This document shows, in pieces, positions 23,921-32,514 of a stretch of DNA of 64,000 nucleotides. The notes below the pieces were generated by a model that was not told the DNA's origin, ran no database searches, and saw only the letters and a list, made by a program, of their open reading frames with translations. The position numbers and the translations under genes are program-made. Positions within the stretch are counted from its first letter, which is position 1. The number at the start of each line of letters is the position of its first letter. Where the stretch lies: NCBI GenBank assembly GCA_934098565.1, contig CAKOON010000003.1, forward strand, positions 135,428 to 199,427, read 5' to 3'. This stretch comes from an uncultured Bacilli bacterium (lineage in GTDB: Bacteria; Bacillota_I; Bacilli_A; RF39; UBA660).

Positions 23921-23929
23921 TGTTATAAT
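23921..23929 (+). promoter_or_regulatory. Extended -10 promoter of recG
   Basis: TGTTATAAT with the hexamer ending 9 bases before the first recG ATG. The predicted start, near 23936, leaves almost no 5' UTR, so the mRNA would be close to leaderless. Confidence 0.6.
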
Positions 23930-23938
23930 TTGGATGTG

Positions 23939-25924
23939 ATGGCGATGAATTTTAATGAAGTAAAAGGATTAGGAGAGAAAAGTTTACTATTATTAAAAAA
24001 ACTTCAAGTAGGGACGGTTAAAGAACTTTTAGAATACTACCCATATCGATATGAAGTGGTAAAAATTGGCCGTTTAGATGACTGCATTAATAGCAAAGGA
24101 ACGATTAATGTGCAGGTTGCTAGTAGTCCTGTTGTTAGTTATTTAGGTGGGCATTTAAATCGTTTAGCTTTTAGATGTTTATATAATAGTAAGATGATTA
24201 ATGTTTCTATTTTTAATCGGGGATTTTTAAAAAGTAAAATTATTCCGGGAATGTATTTAAGTATTACAGGAAAATATGATGGTTTTCGCAATAGTTTTAC
24301 GGCTAGTGATATTAGCTTAGAAGTTATAAAGTCTAATGAAATTATTCCAGTTTATCATTTAGTTAATGGTCTTAATAATAAACAAATTCGAAATATTATG
24401 AAAAACACTTTGGCAAGTCAGTTCGATTTAGAAGATTATATACCAGCCTACTTAAATGAAAGATATAATTTTTTAGATAAGAAAACTGCTACAATGATTG
24501 TTCATGACCCGAAGGATATTAAAAGTTTAAAGCAGGCGCGATTGAAGCTGATTTATGAAGAGTTTTTTGTTTTTGCTTTTAAAATTAATTATTTAAAAAC
24601 TTTACGAAGTAAGAATGTTGGTATTAAAAAAATGGTATCTTATGATAAAGTCGAAGAATTTTTGAAGAATTTGCCTTTTTTTCTAACAGAAGACCAGCTA
24701 AAGACGGTAAAAGCTATATACAGTGATACAATTAGTAGTGTTCGTATGAATAGATTAATATTAGGAGACGTTGGTAGTGGTAAAACAGTGATGGCGTTAA
24801 GCGCTATTGTAATGAATAAAGAAGCTGGATATCAAAGTGCTATGTTGGTGCCAACGGAGGTTCTAGCAAGACAACATTATGCGTCTTTAAAAGAGCTGGC
24901 GCCGTTTGTTAATTTTGGTCTTCTAGTTGGTAGTATGAGTAGTAAAGAAAAGAAAAAGACTCTAACTGATTTAGTTTATGGAAAAATAGATTGTCTTGTA
25001 GGAACTCACGCTATGTTGGAAGAACAAGTTATCTTTAAGAACTTAGGTCTAGTTGTTACGGATGAACAGCATCGCTTTGGAGTTAATCAGAGAAATATTA
25101 TTGAAAATAAAGGGACAAGTGTTGATGTTATTTATATGAGTGCGACCCCGATACCGAGAACTTATGCTTTAGGTCTTTATGGTGACATGGATATTTCGAT
25201 TATTAAAAGTAAGCCAAAGGGAAGAAAGCCTGTTATTACAAAAATGCTTTTGGATAAGGATATTATGGTGGCTTTGAAAAATTGTTATGATAATTTAAAA
25301 AATGGTCATCAAGTATATGTAGTAGCTCCTTTGGTATCGGAAGAGGAAAGTGGTAATCATAATGCGACTTTAGAAGACATTAAAAAATTGAAAGAAAAGT
25401 TTAACATAGCCTTTCAAGGAAAGTTTTGCATAGGGATTTTGTATGGCAAGATGAATAAAGAGGCTAAAAATCAGGTGATGAAAGACTTCAAAGAAGGAGT
25501 TATTAAAATTCTTATTTCAACTACGGTTATCGAAGTTGGGGTTGATGTAAGTAATGCGACCGTGATGATGATATATAACGCTAATCTTTTTGGCTTGGCT
25601 ACTTTACACCAGTTAAGGGGCCGTGTTGGTCGTAGTGATATTCAAAGTTATTGCTTTTTAATAAGTACGGTGGAAGAAGAAAGACTAAGAGTTTTAGAAG
25701 GCAGTAATGATGGTTTTTATATCAGTGAAAAAGATTTTGAAATGCGAGGCAGTGGGGATATATTTGGTGAAAAACAAAGTGGCGATATGACATTTAGAAT
25801 TGCTAACATTAAGACGGATGGCAAAATTTGGTTACAGGCATACAAGGATGCTTTGGAGTATGTTGACAACTTTGATGATAATAAGCTGTATTTAGATATA
25901 ATTAAAAAATTACGGGGTAATTAG
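23939..25924 (+). CDS. recG: ATP-dependent DNA helicase RecG
   Basis: 661 aa fork-reversal and branch-migration helicase. An N-terminal wedge domain (about 50-150) is followed by Walker A GDVGSGKT, the DEQHRFG box, SATPIPRT, and the TVIEVGVDV and QLRGRVGR motifs of the C-terminal helicase half. I start at the ATG 23939 (MAMNFNEVKGLG); the frame is open upstream but overlaps the promoter. No Shine-Dalgarno sequence is visible. Confidence 0.96.
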   Translation: MAMNFNEVKGLGEKSLLLLKKLQVGTVKELLEYYPYRYEVVKIGRLDDCINSKGTINVQVASSPVVSYLGGHLNRLAFRCLYNSKMINVSIFNRGFLKSKIIPGMYLSITGKYDGFRNSFTASDISLEVIKSNEIIPVYHLVNGLNNKQIRNIMKNTLASQFDLEDYIPAYLNERYNFLDKKTATMIVHDPKDIKSLKQARLKLIYEEFFVFAFKINYLKTLRSKNVGIKKMVSYDKVEEFLKNLPFFLTEDQLKTVKAIYSDTISSVRMNRLILGDVGSGKTVMALSAIVMNKEAGYQSAMLVPTEVLARQHYASLKELAPFVNFGLLVGSMSSKEKKKTLTDLVYGKIDCLVGTHAMLEEQVIFKNLGLVVTDEQHRFGVNQRNIIENKGTSVDVIYMSATPIPRTYALGLYGDMDISIIKSKPKGRKPVITKMLLDKDIMVALKNCYDNLKNGHQVYVVAPLVSEEESGNHNATLEDIKKLKEKFNIAFQGKFCIGILYGKMNKEAKNQVMKDFKEGVIKILISTTVIEVGVDVSNATVMMIYNANLFGLATLHQLRGRVGRSDIQSYCFLISTVEEERLRVLEGSNDGFYISEKDFEMRGSGDIFGEKQSGDMTFRIANIKTDGKIWLQAYKDALEYVDNFDDNKLYLDIIKKLRGN

Positions 25925-25976
25925 TAAAGTAAATGTCAAGGAATAAAAAATCTAAAATTATTTTCTAATTGTGTAC

Positions 25977-26005
25977 TTGACAATTGGTCTAAAAAATTTT
26001 ATGAT
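25977..26005 (+). promoter_or_regulatory. Sigma-A promoter of small RNA 1
   Basis: TTGACA (25977-25982), exactly 17 bases, TATGAT (26000-26005). The -35 is perfect and the -10 near perfect. Confidence 0.85.
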
Positions 26006-26011
26006 GTATGT

Positions 26012-26121
26012 AGCATGATAAAGTCATGCTGAAAAAACAATGGTTGTGTATTTTACGACATAAAGTGACTTACACAACCGACCAAAACCCCCTGAAGGAG
26101 CCGAAAGGCTCCATTTTTTTT
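26012..26121 (+). ncRNA. Candidate small RNA 1
   Basis: About 110 bases with three hairpins. First, AGCATGA/TCATGCT (26012-26030). Second, a 9-bp GGTTGTGTA/TACACAACC (26042-26079). Third, a terminator GGAGCC-GAAA-GGCTCC plus ATTTTTTTT (26097-26121). With its own promoter and no open frame it is a strong non-coding RNA gene candidate. It does not match 6S, tmRNA, SRP RNA or RNase P motifs that I know. Confidence 0.8.
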
Positions 26122-26130
26122 GTCTAATTA

Positions 26131-26154
26131 AACCCATCGGATAGTCCGAGGGTT
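26131..26154 (+). other. Hairpin between the two small RNA candidates
   Basis: AACCC/GGGTT and CGGA/TCCG stacked, with small internal loops. No T run follows. Role unknown. Confidence 0.4.
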
Positions 26155-26211
26155 CGGTTCAGCTTTAACGATGAGTCTTTAAAATTAAAACTCCTTTGTT
26201 ATAATAGATAA

Positions 26212-26345
26212 TGCAATCTGACAAAATACATTAAAAATAACAAAGGATGGATGTCCAATGAAGGACATGAATGGTTTATCACACGCAAAGTGGAATTGCA
26301 ATCGTGTAAGTAAGAAGTCCGTCTGCTCAGATTGTTTTATCCGCT
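26212..26345 (+). ncRNA. Candidate small RNA 2
   Basis: An extended -10 box (TGTTATAAT, 26197-26205) predicts a start near 26212. The RNA is closed by an 8-bp perfect stem CAATCTGA (26214-26221) / TCAGATTG (26327-26334). Inside are a hairpin ATGTCC/GGACAT (26251-26268) and ACACG/CGTGT (26281-26307). T-rich tails follow (26335-26338, 26344-26351). Its 3' end is antisense to the end of a small hydrophobic minus-strand frame. Confidence 0.6.
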
Positions 26346-26482
26346 TTTTTTGTAATCGTAAGATTACTTAGCATCGTAACGACACTTGTAACGAAACTGA
26401 TTAATATCGGAATTTCATTGATATTGCCAGTTGCGTTGACTGTATTTCTTAATTCTGTTTTTATAAAAAGTTTAAGACTTAT
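26327..26482 (-). CDS. Possible small hydrophobic peptide opposite small RNA 2 (non-standard start)
   Basis: A 51-codon minus-strand frame with a hydrophobic centre (IPILISFVTSVVTML) and a basic tail (TITKKADKTI). It has no ATG, GTG or TTG near its start. However, AGGAG (26493-26489) stands 6 bases before an ATA codon at 26482, ideal spacing for a start. Size and composition resemble type I toxins, and its 3' end overlaps small RNA 2 head-on. It may be a relic with a mutated start codon. Weak call. Confidence 0.3.
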   Translation of the reverse strand: MSLKLFIKTELRNTVNATGNINEIPILISFVTSVVTMLSNLTITKKADKTI

Positions 26483-26809
26483 CTTATTCTCCTATGATAT
26501 TTTATGTTGTCTTTTTTAATTGATTCCATCATCTTTAACCATCAATCCCATCTCAGTTCCATAAGTATTACCATTTTTTTCTCCTAAATTTCCAAACTAT
26601 TTTTAATTTTATAAATAACAAAGATTTTCAAATTACTCATTTACCAATTAAAATTTTTATTTTTACCACCGCTAAGTCTCCACCCCAAATCCTATTTCTA
26701 AATTATCGCAACCTTATTATCCAAGATATCTAAAAAAATTTACAAATCATAAATAATCACCCCAACTCTATCTATTTTTGATAAAATATTAGTTAGTAAA
26801 GGAGTAACC
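26483..26809. other. AT-rich stretch, possibly decayed minus-strand gene
   Basis: No intact gene. On the minus strand about 26640-26525 can be read, with one frame change, as a short peptide ending NTYGTEMGLMVKDDGIN, suggesting a decayed small gene. On the plus strand the sequence near 26780-26805 holds the addB promoter and ribosome site (GGAGT). Confidence 0.3.
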
Positions 26810-29137
26810 ATGTTAGATAAACTACAAAATAACGATGTTATTATTACAACCAATAATATCAAAAATAATATTCTTAAAGAATTAACTAAAGCTAAAAAAC
26901 TACTTAATTTGAAATTTTACACCTTAAAAGAATTTCTAGCTAACTATTACGGTGAACCAACCAAAGAAGCACTTTATTTCCTAATTAAACACTATCATTA
27001 TACTTATGATGTTGCTAAAGTCTATTTAGATAATATTTTCTATGATACCGAAGAATTAAGAAACTTAAGGGATATCTTAGATAGTAATCATCTAATTAAT
27101 TATAATCATTATTTTAAGAGAAATCTAAAACGCGTAGTAGTAATCGGCCTTGACTTAGATCCTTCCTTAGAAAATTCTTTATCTTTTTATAATTTGAACT
27201 ATCTAGATTATACTAGTGAAAATATTTACCATCATCAAGTTATCCAGTATCCTACTAGTAGTGACGAAGTTTTAGGAACAGCCATTAAAATTAGAAATCT
27301 CCTAAAAACAGATATTAAATTAAATGATATTTATCTTGTTAATGTTGATAATACTTATCATTCGGAACTTTATCGTATCTTTAAAATGTTTAATATTCCC
27401 CTAAATTTAGATACCACCCTACCTATCGGCAATACAAAAATGGTTCAAGAATTTTTAAAAGTACTCAAAGCCACCAAAGACTTAACAATCAGCTTAGAGA
27501 ATGTTACTAATAATGATATAAAGGAAAAACTGCTTAATCTTTTTAACAGCTATACTTTTAATTACGAATTTGATGACGCCTTTTTTGAGCTTTTAGAAAA
27601 CGAATTAAAGTCTTTAAGCCTTAATTTTCCAAAGTATGACGAAGCTATAAATCTTATTAATATTGAAGATATGTTAGATCCAACTAAGTATTATTTTGTT
27701 CTTAACTTTAATCAAGGAATTGTGCCTTCTATTTATCATGATGACAAACTCCTTAAAGATGATACCCGTAAGTCTTTGGGGCTTGCAACTTCTCTTGATT
27801 TATTACGTTCAGAAAAAAAACGTATAACGAAAAGACTATCTAGTAATCCAAATGTCTCTATTAGTTTTAAAGAAAAAGATAATTATAGTACTTATTATCC
27901 TAGTCCTTTAATAAGTGATATGACTTTAGAGATTAAAACAGAAAAACTTCAGCCTTATATTTATTCTCATAGCTATAATCGCCTTACTTTAGGAATATTG
28001 CTTGACCGTTATTTAAAATATAATGAATATCAAGAAGCATTAACTGACCTCTTAAGTACTATTCCTGATATTAACTATAATACTTATGATAATCGTTATA
28101 TTAAAGTTGATTTTGATGATCTTTATAAATATCTTAATGGTCGTAGCAATCTATCTTACTCAGCCATGAATAACTACTATTTATGTGCTTTTCGCTTTTA
28201 TATTGCTAATATTCTAAAACTAGACCCTTTCGTTGATACTTTTGCGGCCTTTTTAGGTTCTTTATTTCATTATTGTCTTAGTAAGATGTATAATGACAGT
28301 TTTGATTTACAAACTGAATATACTAAGTATCTAGCCAAGCGGGAATTAACCTATAAAGAAAGATTTTATGTTGATAACTTGTATACAACCTTAGAATTTA
28401 TTATCAAGACAATAAAAGAGCAAGAAAGTAAGTCTCTTTATGATAAAACATTGACAGAAACTCGTCTTAATCTACATAAAGATGGTAAAATTTCTATTAA
28501 CTTCTTAGGTTTTGTTGATAAAATTAAGTATTTAGAAGACCAAGATGGCAAGTGCTTAGTAGCAATTATTGACTATAAGACGGGTTATGTTCCGACAACT
28601 TTAGATAATATAAATTATGGGTTACATTTACAATTGCCTGTCTATATCTATTTAACTAAACGAGGCCTTCATAAAGATATCAAGATAACTGGTTTTTATC
28701 TTCAAAAGATTTTAAATAGTAAGACTGTGGACTCCGACTCGGAGGAAGAAGAAGAAAAGAAAGCCTTGCGACTAGATGGTTATTCCCTTAATAGTGAAGA
28801 AGAGATTCTTAAATTTGATTCAACTTATACCAAAAGTGACGTTATTAAAGGAATGGCTACCACAAGTAAAGGCTTTGCTCATTATACTAAGTTGTTTAAT
28901 GATAGTGATATTGATAAAATTGATAACATTGTAGAAAAGAGAATTAATGAAGTAGTAGGTGCCATCGAAGAAGGTAATTTTCCAATTAACCCCAAACGTC
29001 TTAAAGGCGAACTAATAGGGTGTGATTTCTGTAAATATAAAGAAATTTGTTACCGCCGGGAAGAAAATATCGTTGATTTAGAATATAAGACTAGAAAAGA
29101 AATTTTAGGAGATGATGATAATGCCAAAATGGACTAA
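26810..29137 (+). CDS. addB: AddB subunit of the AddAB helicase-nuclease, short form
   Basis: 775 aa. AddB pairs with AddA to resect double-strand breaks until Chi and load RecA. The C-terminal nuclease has GSLFHYCLS, then AIIDYKTG (Asp and Lys of PD-(D/E)XK), and the iron-sulfur cysteines in YLCAFRFY and CDFCKYKEIC. It is much shorter than the about 1150 aa Bacillus protein, and no Walker A is visible near the N-terminus, as in RexB-like forms. It overlaps addA. Confidence 0.88.
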   Translation: MLDKLQNNDVIITTNNIKNNILKELTKAKKLLNLKFYTLKEFLANYYGEPTKEALYFLIKHYHYTYDVAKVYLDNIFYDTEELRNLRDILDSNHLINYNHYFKRNLKRVVVIGLDLDPSLENSLSFYNLNYLDYTSENIYHHQVIQYPTSSDEVLGTAIKIRNLLKTDIKLNDIYLVNVDNTYHSELYRIFKMFNIPLNLDTTLPIGNTKMVQEFLKVLKATKDLTISLENVTNNDIKEKLLNLFNSYTFNYEFDDAFFELLENELKSLSLNFPKYDEAINLINIEDMLDPTKYYFVLNFNQGIVPSIYHDDKLLKDDTRKSLGLATSLDLLRSEKKRITKRLSSNPNVSISFKEKDNYSTYYPSPLISDMTLEIKTEKLQPYIYSHSYNRLTLGILLDRYLKYNEYQEALTDLLSTIPDINYNTYDNRYIKVDFDDLYKYLNGRSNLSYSAMNNYYLCAFRFYIANILKLDPFVDTFAAFLGSLFHYCLSKMYNDSFDLQTEYTKYLAKRELTYKERFYVDNLYTTLEFIIKTIKEQESKSLYDKTLTETRLNLHKDGKISINFLGFVDKIKYLEDQDGKCLVAIIDYKTGYVPTTLDNINYGLHLQLPVYIYLTKRGLHKDIKITGFYLQKILNSKTVDSDSEEEEEKKALRLDGYSLNSEEEILKFDSTYTKSDVIKGMATTSKGFAHYTKLFNDSDIDKIDNIVEKRINEVVGAIEEGNFPINPKRLKGELIGCDFCKYKEICYRREENIVDLEYKTRKEILGDDDNAKMD

Positions 29138-32100
29138 AGAACAACAAGACGCCATTTATCAAAAGGGCACCAATATAATTGTATCAGCTGGCGCTGGTTC
29201 CGGTAAGACCGCTGTTTTATCCGAAAGAGTTTTGGAACAAGTTAAATCGGGTATAAGTGTTGATAACTTATTAGTCTTAACTTTTACTAATGCTGCGGCT
29301 GCTGAAATGAAAGATCGTATTCGTAGTAAAATCCGTAAAGTTCCTGAACTAAAAGACGAATTAGATAAAGTCGACTTAGCTTATATTACAACTTTTGACT
29401 CCTTTGCTTTATCCTTAGTGAAAAAATACAGCTATCTAATGAATATTTCTAAGAATATTAATATTGTTGACGCTAGTATTATGGCATTAAAAAAAGAAGA
29501 AATCTTAACAACTATTTTTGAAGAGCTATATCACCAAAGAAGCCCTTTATTTCTCAAATTAATCAAAGACTTTACTGTTAAAGATGACAAAGAAATTTTT
29601 GAAGCTATTCTAAGCCTTTATGCTAAACTAGACAACCGCTATGATAAAGATACTATTCTAACTACTTATGTTGATAATTATTATACCGAAGAAAACTTAA
29701 ATAAGTTGATTAATTCGTATGTTGATTTGCTAAAGTCTCGGCTAGAAGTCCTAAATAATACAGTTGATAACTTATATCATTATACTGATGATACTTTCCA
29801 AAATAAGATGGAAGAAGTTATAAGACCTCTAATAAATGCTAAAGATTATTTAGAAATCAAACGCCTAAGTATTCTTAAACTTCCTGTGTTAAGAGGAGCC
29901 GATGACATCACTAAGGCTATTAAAGACCAAGTAAAAGACTTAGTTATCGAAATTTTGGAACTAACTAAATATAATTCTTTAGAAGAAATTAAAGAAAGTC
30001 TTTATTTAACTAAAGATTATGTTGCTATTATTATTAAAATTATTCAAGAATTAAGTATTAGACTAGATAATTTCAAAAAAGATAATAATGCTTATGATTT
30101 TATTGATATTGCGAAGATGGCAATTAATATTCTAAAAGACAATCCTGACGTTGCTAAGGAAATGAAAACTAAATATAAAGAAATTCTAATTGATGAATAC
30201 CAGGATACTAACGATATTCAAGATATCTTTATTTCCCTTATTGAAAATAATAATGTCTATATGGTTGGTGATATCAAACAATCGATTTATCGTTTCCGTA
30301 ATGCCAACCCTAATCTTTTTAAAAGTAAATATGAAGCTTATCAAAATAACCAAGGAGGCATGAAGATTGATTTAAACAAAAATTTTCGTAGTCGTAGTGA
30401 AGTTTTAAATAATATTAATATGATGTTTAATCTTTTTATGGATAATTATATAGGTGGTGCTGATTACATAAGCTCTCATCAAATGATTTTTGGCCTTACT
30501 CCTTATAATGAAGTAGCTAAAGAAAACTATAATATGGAAATCTTGAATTATACTTATGATAAAGATTCGAAATTTACGAAAGAAGAAATAGAAATCTTTA
30601 CAGTTGCTAGAGATATTGCTACAAAAGTAAGTAATGGCTATGAGATGATGGACAAAGAAACTATGCAAAAAAGGCCAGTTAACTATGGGGATTTTGTTAT
30701 TCTGATGGACCGCTCTAGTAGTTTTAATTTATATAAAAAAATCTTTGAATACCTAAATATTCCTATTACTATATATCGTGATAAAACCATTAGCGACTCT
30801 GTTGATATATCTATAATTAAGAATATTTATAATTTGTTAATTTTAATTAGAAGAAAAGACTTTGGCACTATGTTTTCTTATTCTTTTATGGCTGTTGCCC
30901 GTAGTTACTTATTTAATATGAGTGATAAAGAAATTTTAAAAGTTATCAGTAATCGTAGCTATGCCGAGACCAAAATTTACAGTCTTCTTTATGAATTATC
31001 AAAGAATTTAGATATTTTACCAAACGACAAGTTGTATCAACTTATCATTGAAAAATTCAATTTTGAAGAAGCTTTTATTACGGCTGGAGATATTAAGGAA
31101 CACTTAGTAACGATTGACGCCATTGGTAAAATTGCTGAAAATGCCACATCTTTTGGTTATACCCCATATGAATTCTTAGATTACTTAAATCAAGTTTATG
31201 AAAAAGGCCTGGATATTAAGCTGTCTTTAAATAAAGAAGCTTCTAACTCTGTTAAGATTATGACTATTCATGCTTCTAAAGGTTTAGAATATCCTGTTTG
31301 TTATTTTACTGGTCTATCGAAAAAGTTTAATATTGATGACTTAAAAAATAAATTTTACTATGATAATTCTTTAGGATTTATTACACCATATGTTAAAAAG
31401 AGTATCCATAGTACGATTATCAAGACTATGTTAAAAAATAAATATCTTTTAGAAGAAATAAGTGAAAGATTGCGTCTTTTCTATGTAGCTTTAACTCGTG
31501 CTCGTGAAAAAATGATATTAGTAGGGGAGTTTTCTAAAGACGAATTAGCCTATAAAGTTAATGGTGTCATTGATAACGAAACTAGAAGTAGATATCGTCG
31601 CTTTAGTGATATATTAAACTCTATATATGATTATTTAAAACCATATTTAAAAGATATTGACTTAGAAAAATTGGGTTTAACTAAAGATTATAATCTTTCT
31701 GTCAAAAAAGATTTAAGCATTTTAAAAGAAAAAAAAGGTAATATAATTACCATTGAAGAATATCATCCTAATAGTAAACTTATTACTAATAGTCATTTCT
31801 CCAAGACAACTAGTAGTATTAGAACCAAAGAAGAAGAAAAAAGTATTGAACTCGGTTTAAAAATGCATTATCTTTTTGAAATAACTGACTTTAACAATCC
31901 TGATTATACGGATTTCAATGCCTTTGAAATTAATTGTCTCAAGAATTTTATTAATAATGGAATTCTAAACGATAGTAGAGAAATATTTAAAGAATACGAA
32001 TTTATTTATGAAGACAATATGACCGAGAAACATGGTATCATTGATTTACTTTTAATCAAAAAAGATAAGGCTGTTATTATTGATTATAAATTAAAACATA

Positions 32101-32228
32101 CCGCTGATGAAGCTTATCTAACTCAATTAAGTGGTTATAAAAAATATATTGCCGAAATGACTAATCTTCCTGTAGAATGCTATTTATATTCTATCATGGA
32201 TAGTGAGTTAGTTTTCTTAAACATTTAA
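29121..32228 (+). CDS. addA: AddA subunit of the AddAB helicase-nuclease
   Basis: 1035 aa UvrD-type helicase with C-terminal nuclease. Walker A SAGAGSGKTAVL is at about residues 22-33. LVLTFTNAAAAEMKDRI, the DEYQDTN box, GDIKQSIYRFR, MTIHASKGLEYPV and FYVALTRARE are all present. The nuclease near the end reads GIIDLLL...AVIIDYKLKHT. I start at ATG 29121 (MPKWTKEQQDAI) because AGGAG is 9 bases upstream; ATGs at 29112 and 29115 are alternatives. It overlaps addB by 17 bases. Confidence 0.95.
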   Translation: MPKWTKEQQDAIYQKGTNIIVSAGAGSGKTAVLSERVLEQVKSGISVDNLLVLTFTNAAAAEMKDRIRSKIRKVPELKDELDKVDLAYITTFDSFALSLVKKYSYLMNISKNINIVDASIMALKKEEILTTIFEELYHQRSPLFLKLIKDFTVKDDKEIFEAILSLYAKLDNRYDKDTILTTYVDNYYTEENLNKLINSYVDLLKSRLEVLNNTVDNLYHYTDDTFQNKMEEVIRPLINAKDYLEIKRLSILKLPVLRGADDITKAIKDQVKDLVIEILELTKYNSLEEIKESLYLTKDYVAIIIKIIQELSIRLDNFKKDNNAYDFIDIAKMAINILKDNPDVAKEMKTKYKEILIDEYQDTNDIQDIFISLIENNNVYMVGDIKQSIYRFRNANPNLFKSKYEAYQNNQGGMKIDLNKNFRSRSEVLNNINMMFNLFMDNYIGGADYISSHQMIFGLTPYNEVAKENYNMEILNYTYDKDSKFTKEEIEIFTVARDIATKVSNGYEMMDKETMQKRPVNYGDFVILMDRSSSFNLYKKIFEYLNIPITIYRDKTISDSVDISIIKNIYNLLILIRRKDFGTMFSYSFMAVARSYLFNMSDKEILKVISNRSYAETKIYSLLYELSKNLDILPNDKLYQLIIEKFNFEEAFITAGDIKEHLVTIDAIGKIAENATSFGYTPYEFLDYLNQVYEKGLDIKLSLNKEASNSVKIMTIHASKGLEYPVCYFTGLSKKFNIDDLKNKFYYDNSLGFITPYVKKSIHSTIIKTMLKNKYLLEEISERLRLFYVALTRAREKMILVGEFSKDELAYKVNGVIDNETRSRYRRFSDILNSIYDYLKPYLKDIDLEKLGLTKDYNLSVKKDLSILKEKKGNIITIEEYHPNSKLITNSHFSKTTSSIRTKEEEKSIELGLKMHYLFEITDFNNPDYTDFNAFEINCLKNFINNGILNDSREIFKEYEFIYEDNMTEKHGIIDLLLIKKDKAVIIDYKLKHTADEAYLTQLSGYKKYIAEMTNLPVECYLYSIMDSELVFLNI

Positions 32229-32471
32229 CGTGCTAGCGCTGGTCATCATCCCAACTTTCAAAAAAGAAGTTAAAAAAAATAGACACTCTACATTAGTAGG
32301 GTGTCTCAACTCTAATATAAGGGGATGACATTCACTTGCAACTATAAATGTTCCTCTTTTTAATTTTATGTAATATTTCTTGCTGCATCCTAATATAAAA
32401 ATTAATTGATTTCAAGTAGCAGTATCATTCAGGATTTACACTCACTAAATCGTTCAAATCTTTCTAAAATA
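32229..32471 (-). other. Gene-free stretch with minus-strand terminator-like hairpin
   Basis: No gene. An 11-bp stem AGACACTCTAC/GTAGGGTGTCT with a 4-base loop (32281-32306) is followed on the minus strand by ATTTTTTTT, a strong terminator for leftward transcription. Upstream of it on that strand, GGATG/CATCC and GCAA/TTGC pair loosely (about 32328-32395). Either pyk read-through ends here or a small RNA lies here. I found no convincing promoter. Confidence 0.5.
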
Positions 32472-32499
32472 AAAAAGTCCAAGACAATTTGGACTTTTT
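32472..32499. terminator. Terminator of pyk
   Basis: Perfect 10-bp stem AAAAAGTCCA/TGGACTTTTT with an 8-base loop, reading as a terminator in both directions. Confidence 0.85.
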
Positions 32500-32514
32500 A
32501 ACAATCTAAATTAA

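Noticed and set aside
26131..26160. GGGTTCGGTTC segment as a tRNA or tmRNA T-arm
   Set aside because: No acceptor stem, anticodon arm or CCA end can be built around it. No tRNA or rRNA gene was recognised anywhere in the window.
26212..26345. Small RNA 2 as RNase P, 6S, SRP RNA or a known riboswitch
   Set aside because: The AAGTCC...GCTC similarity to the RNase P core is too short, and the other hallmark sequences are absent; left as unassigned.
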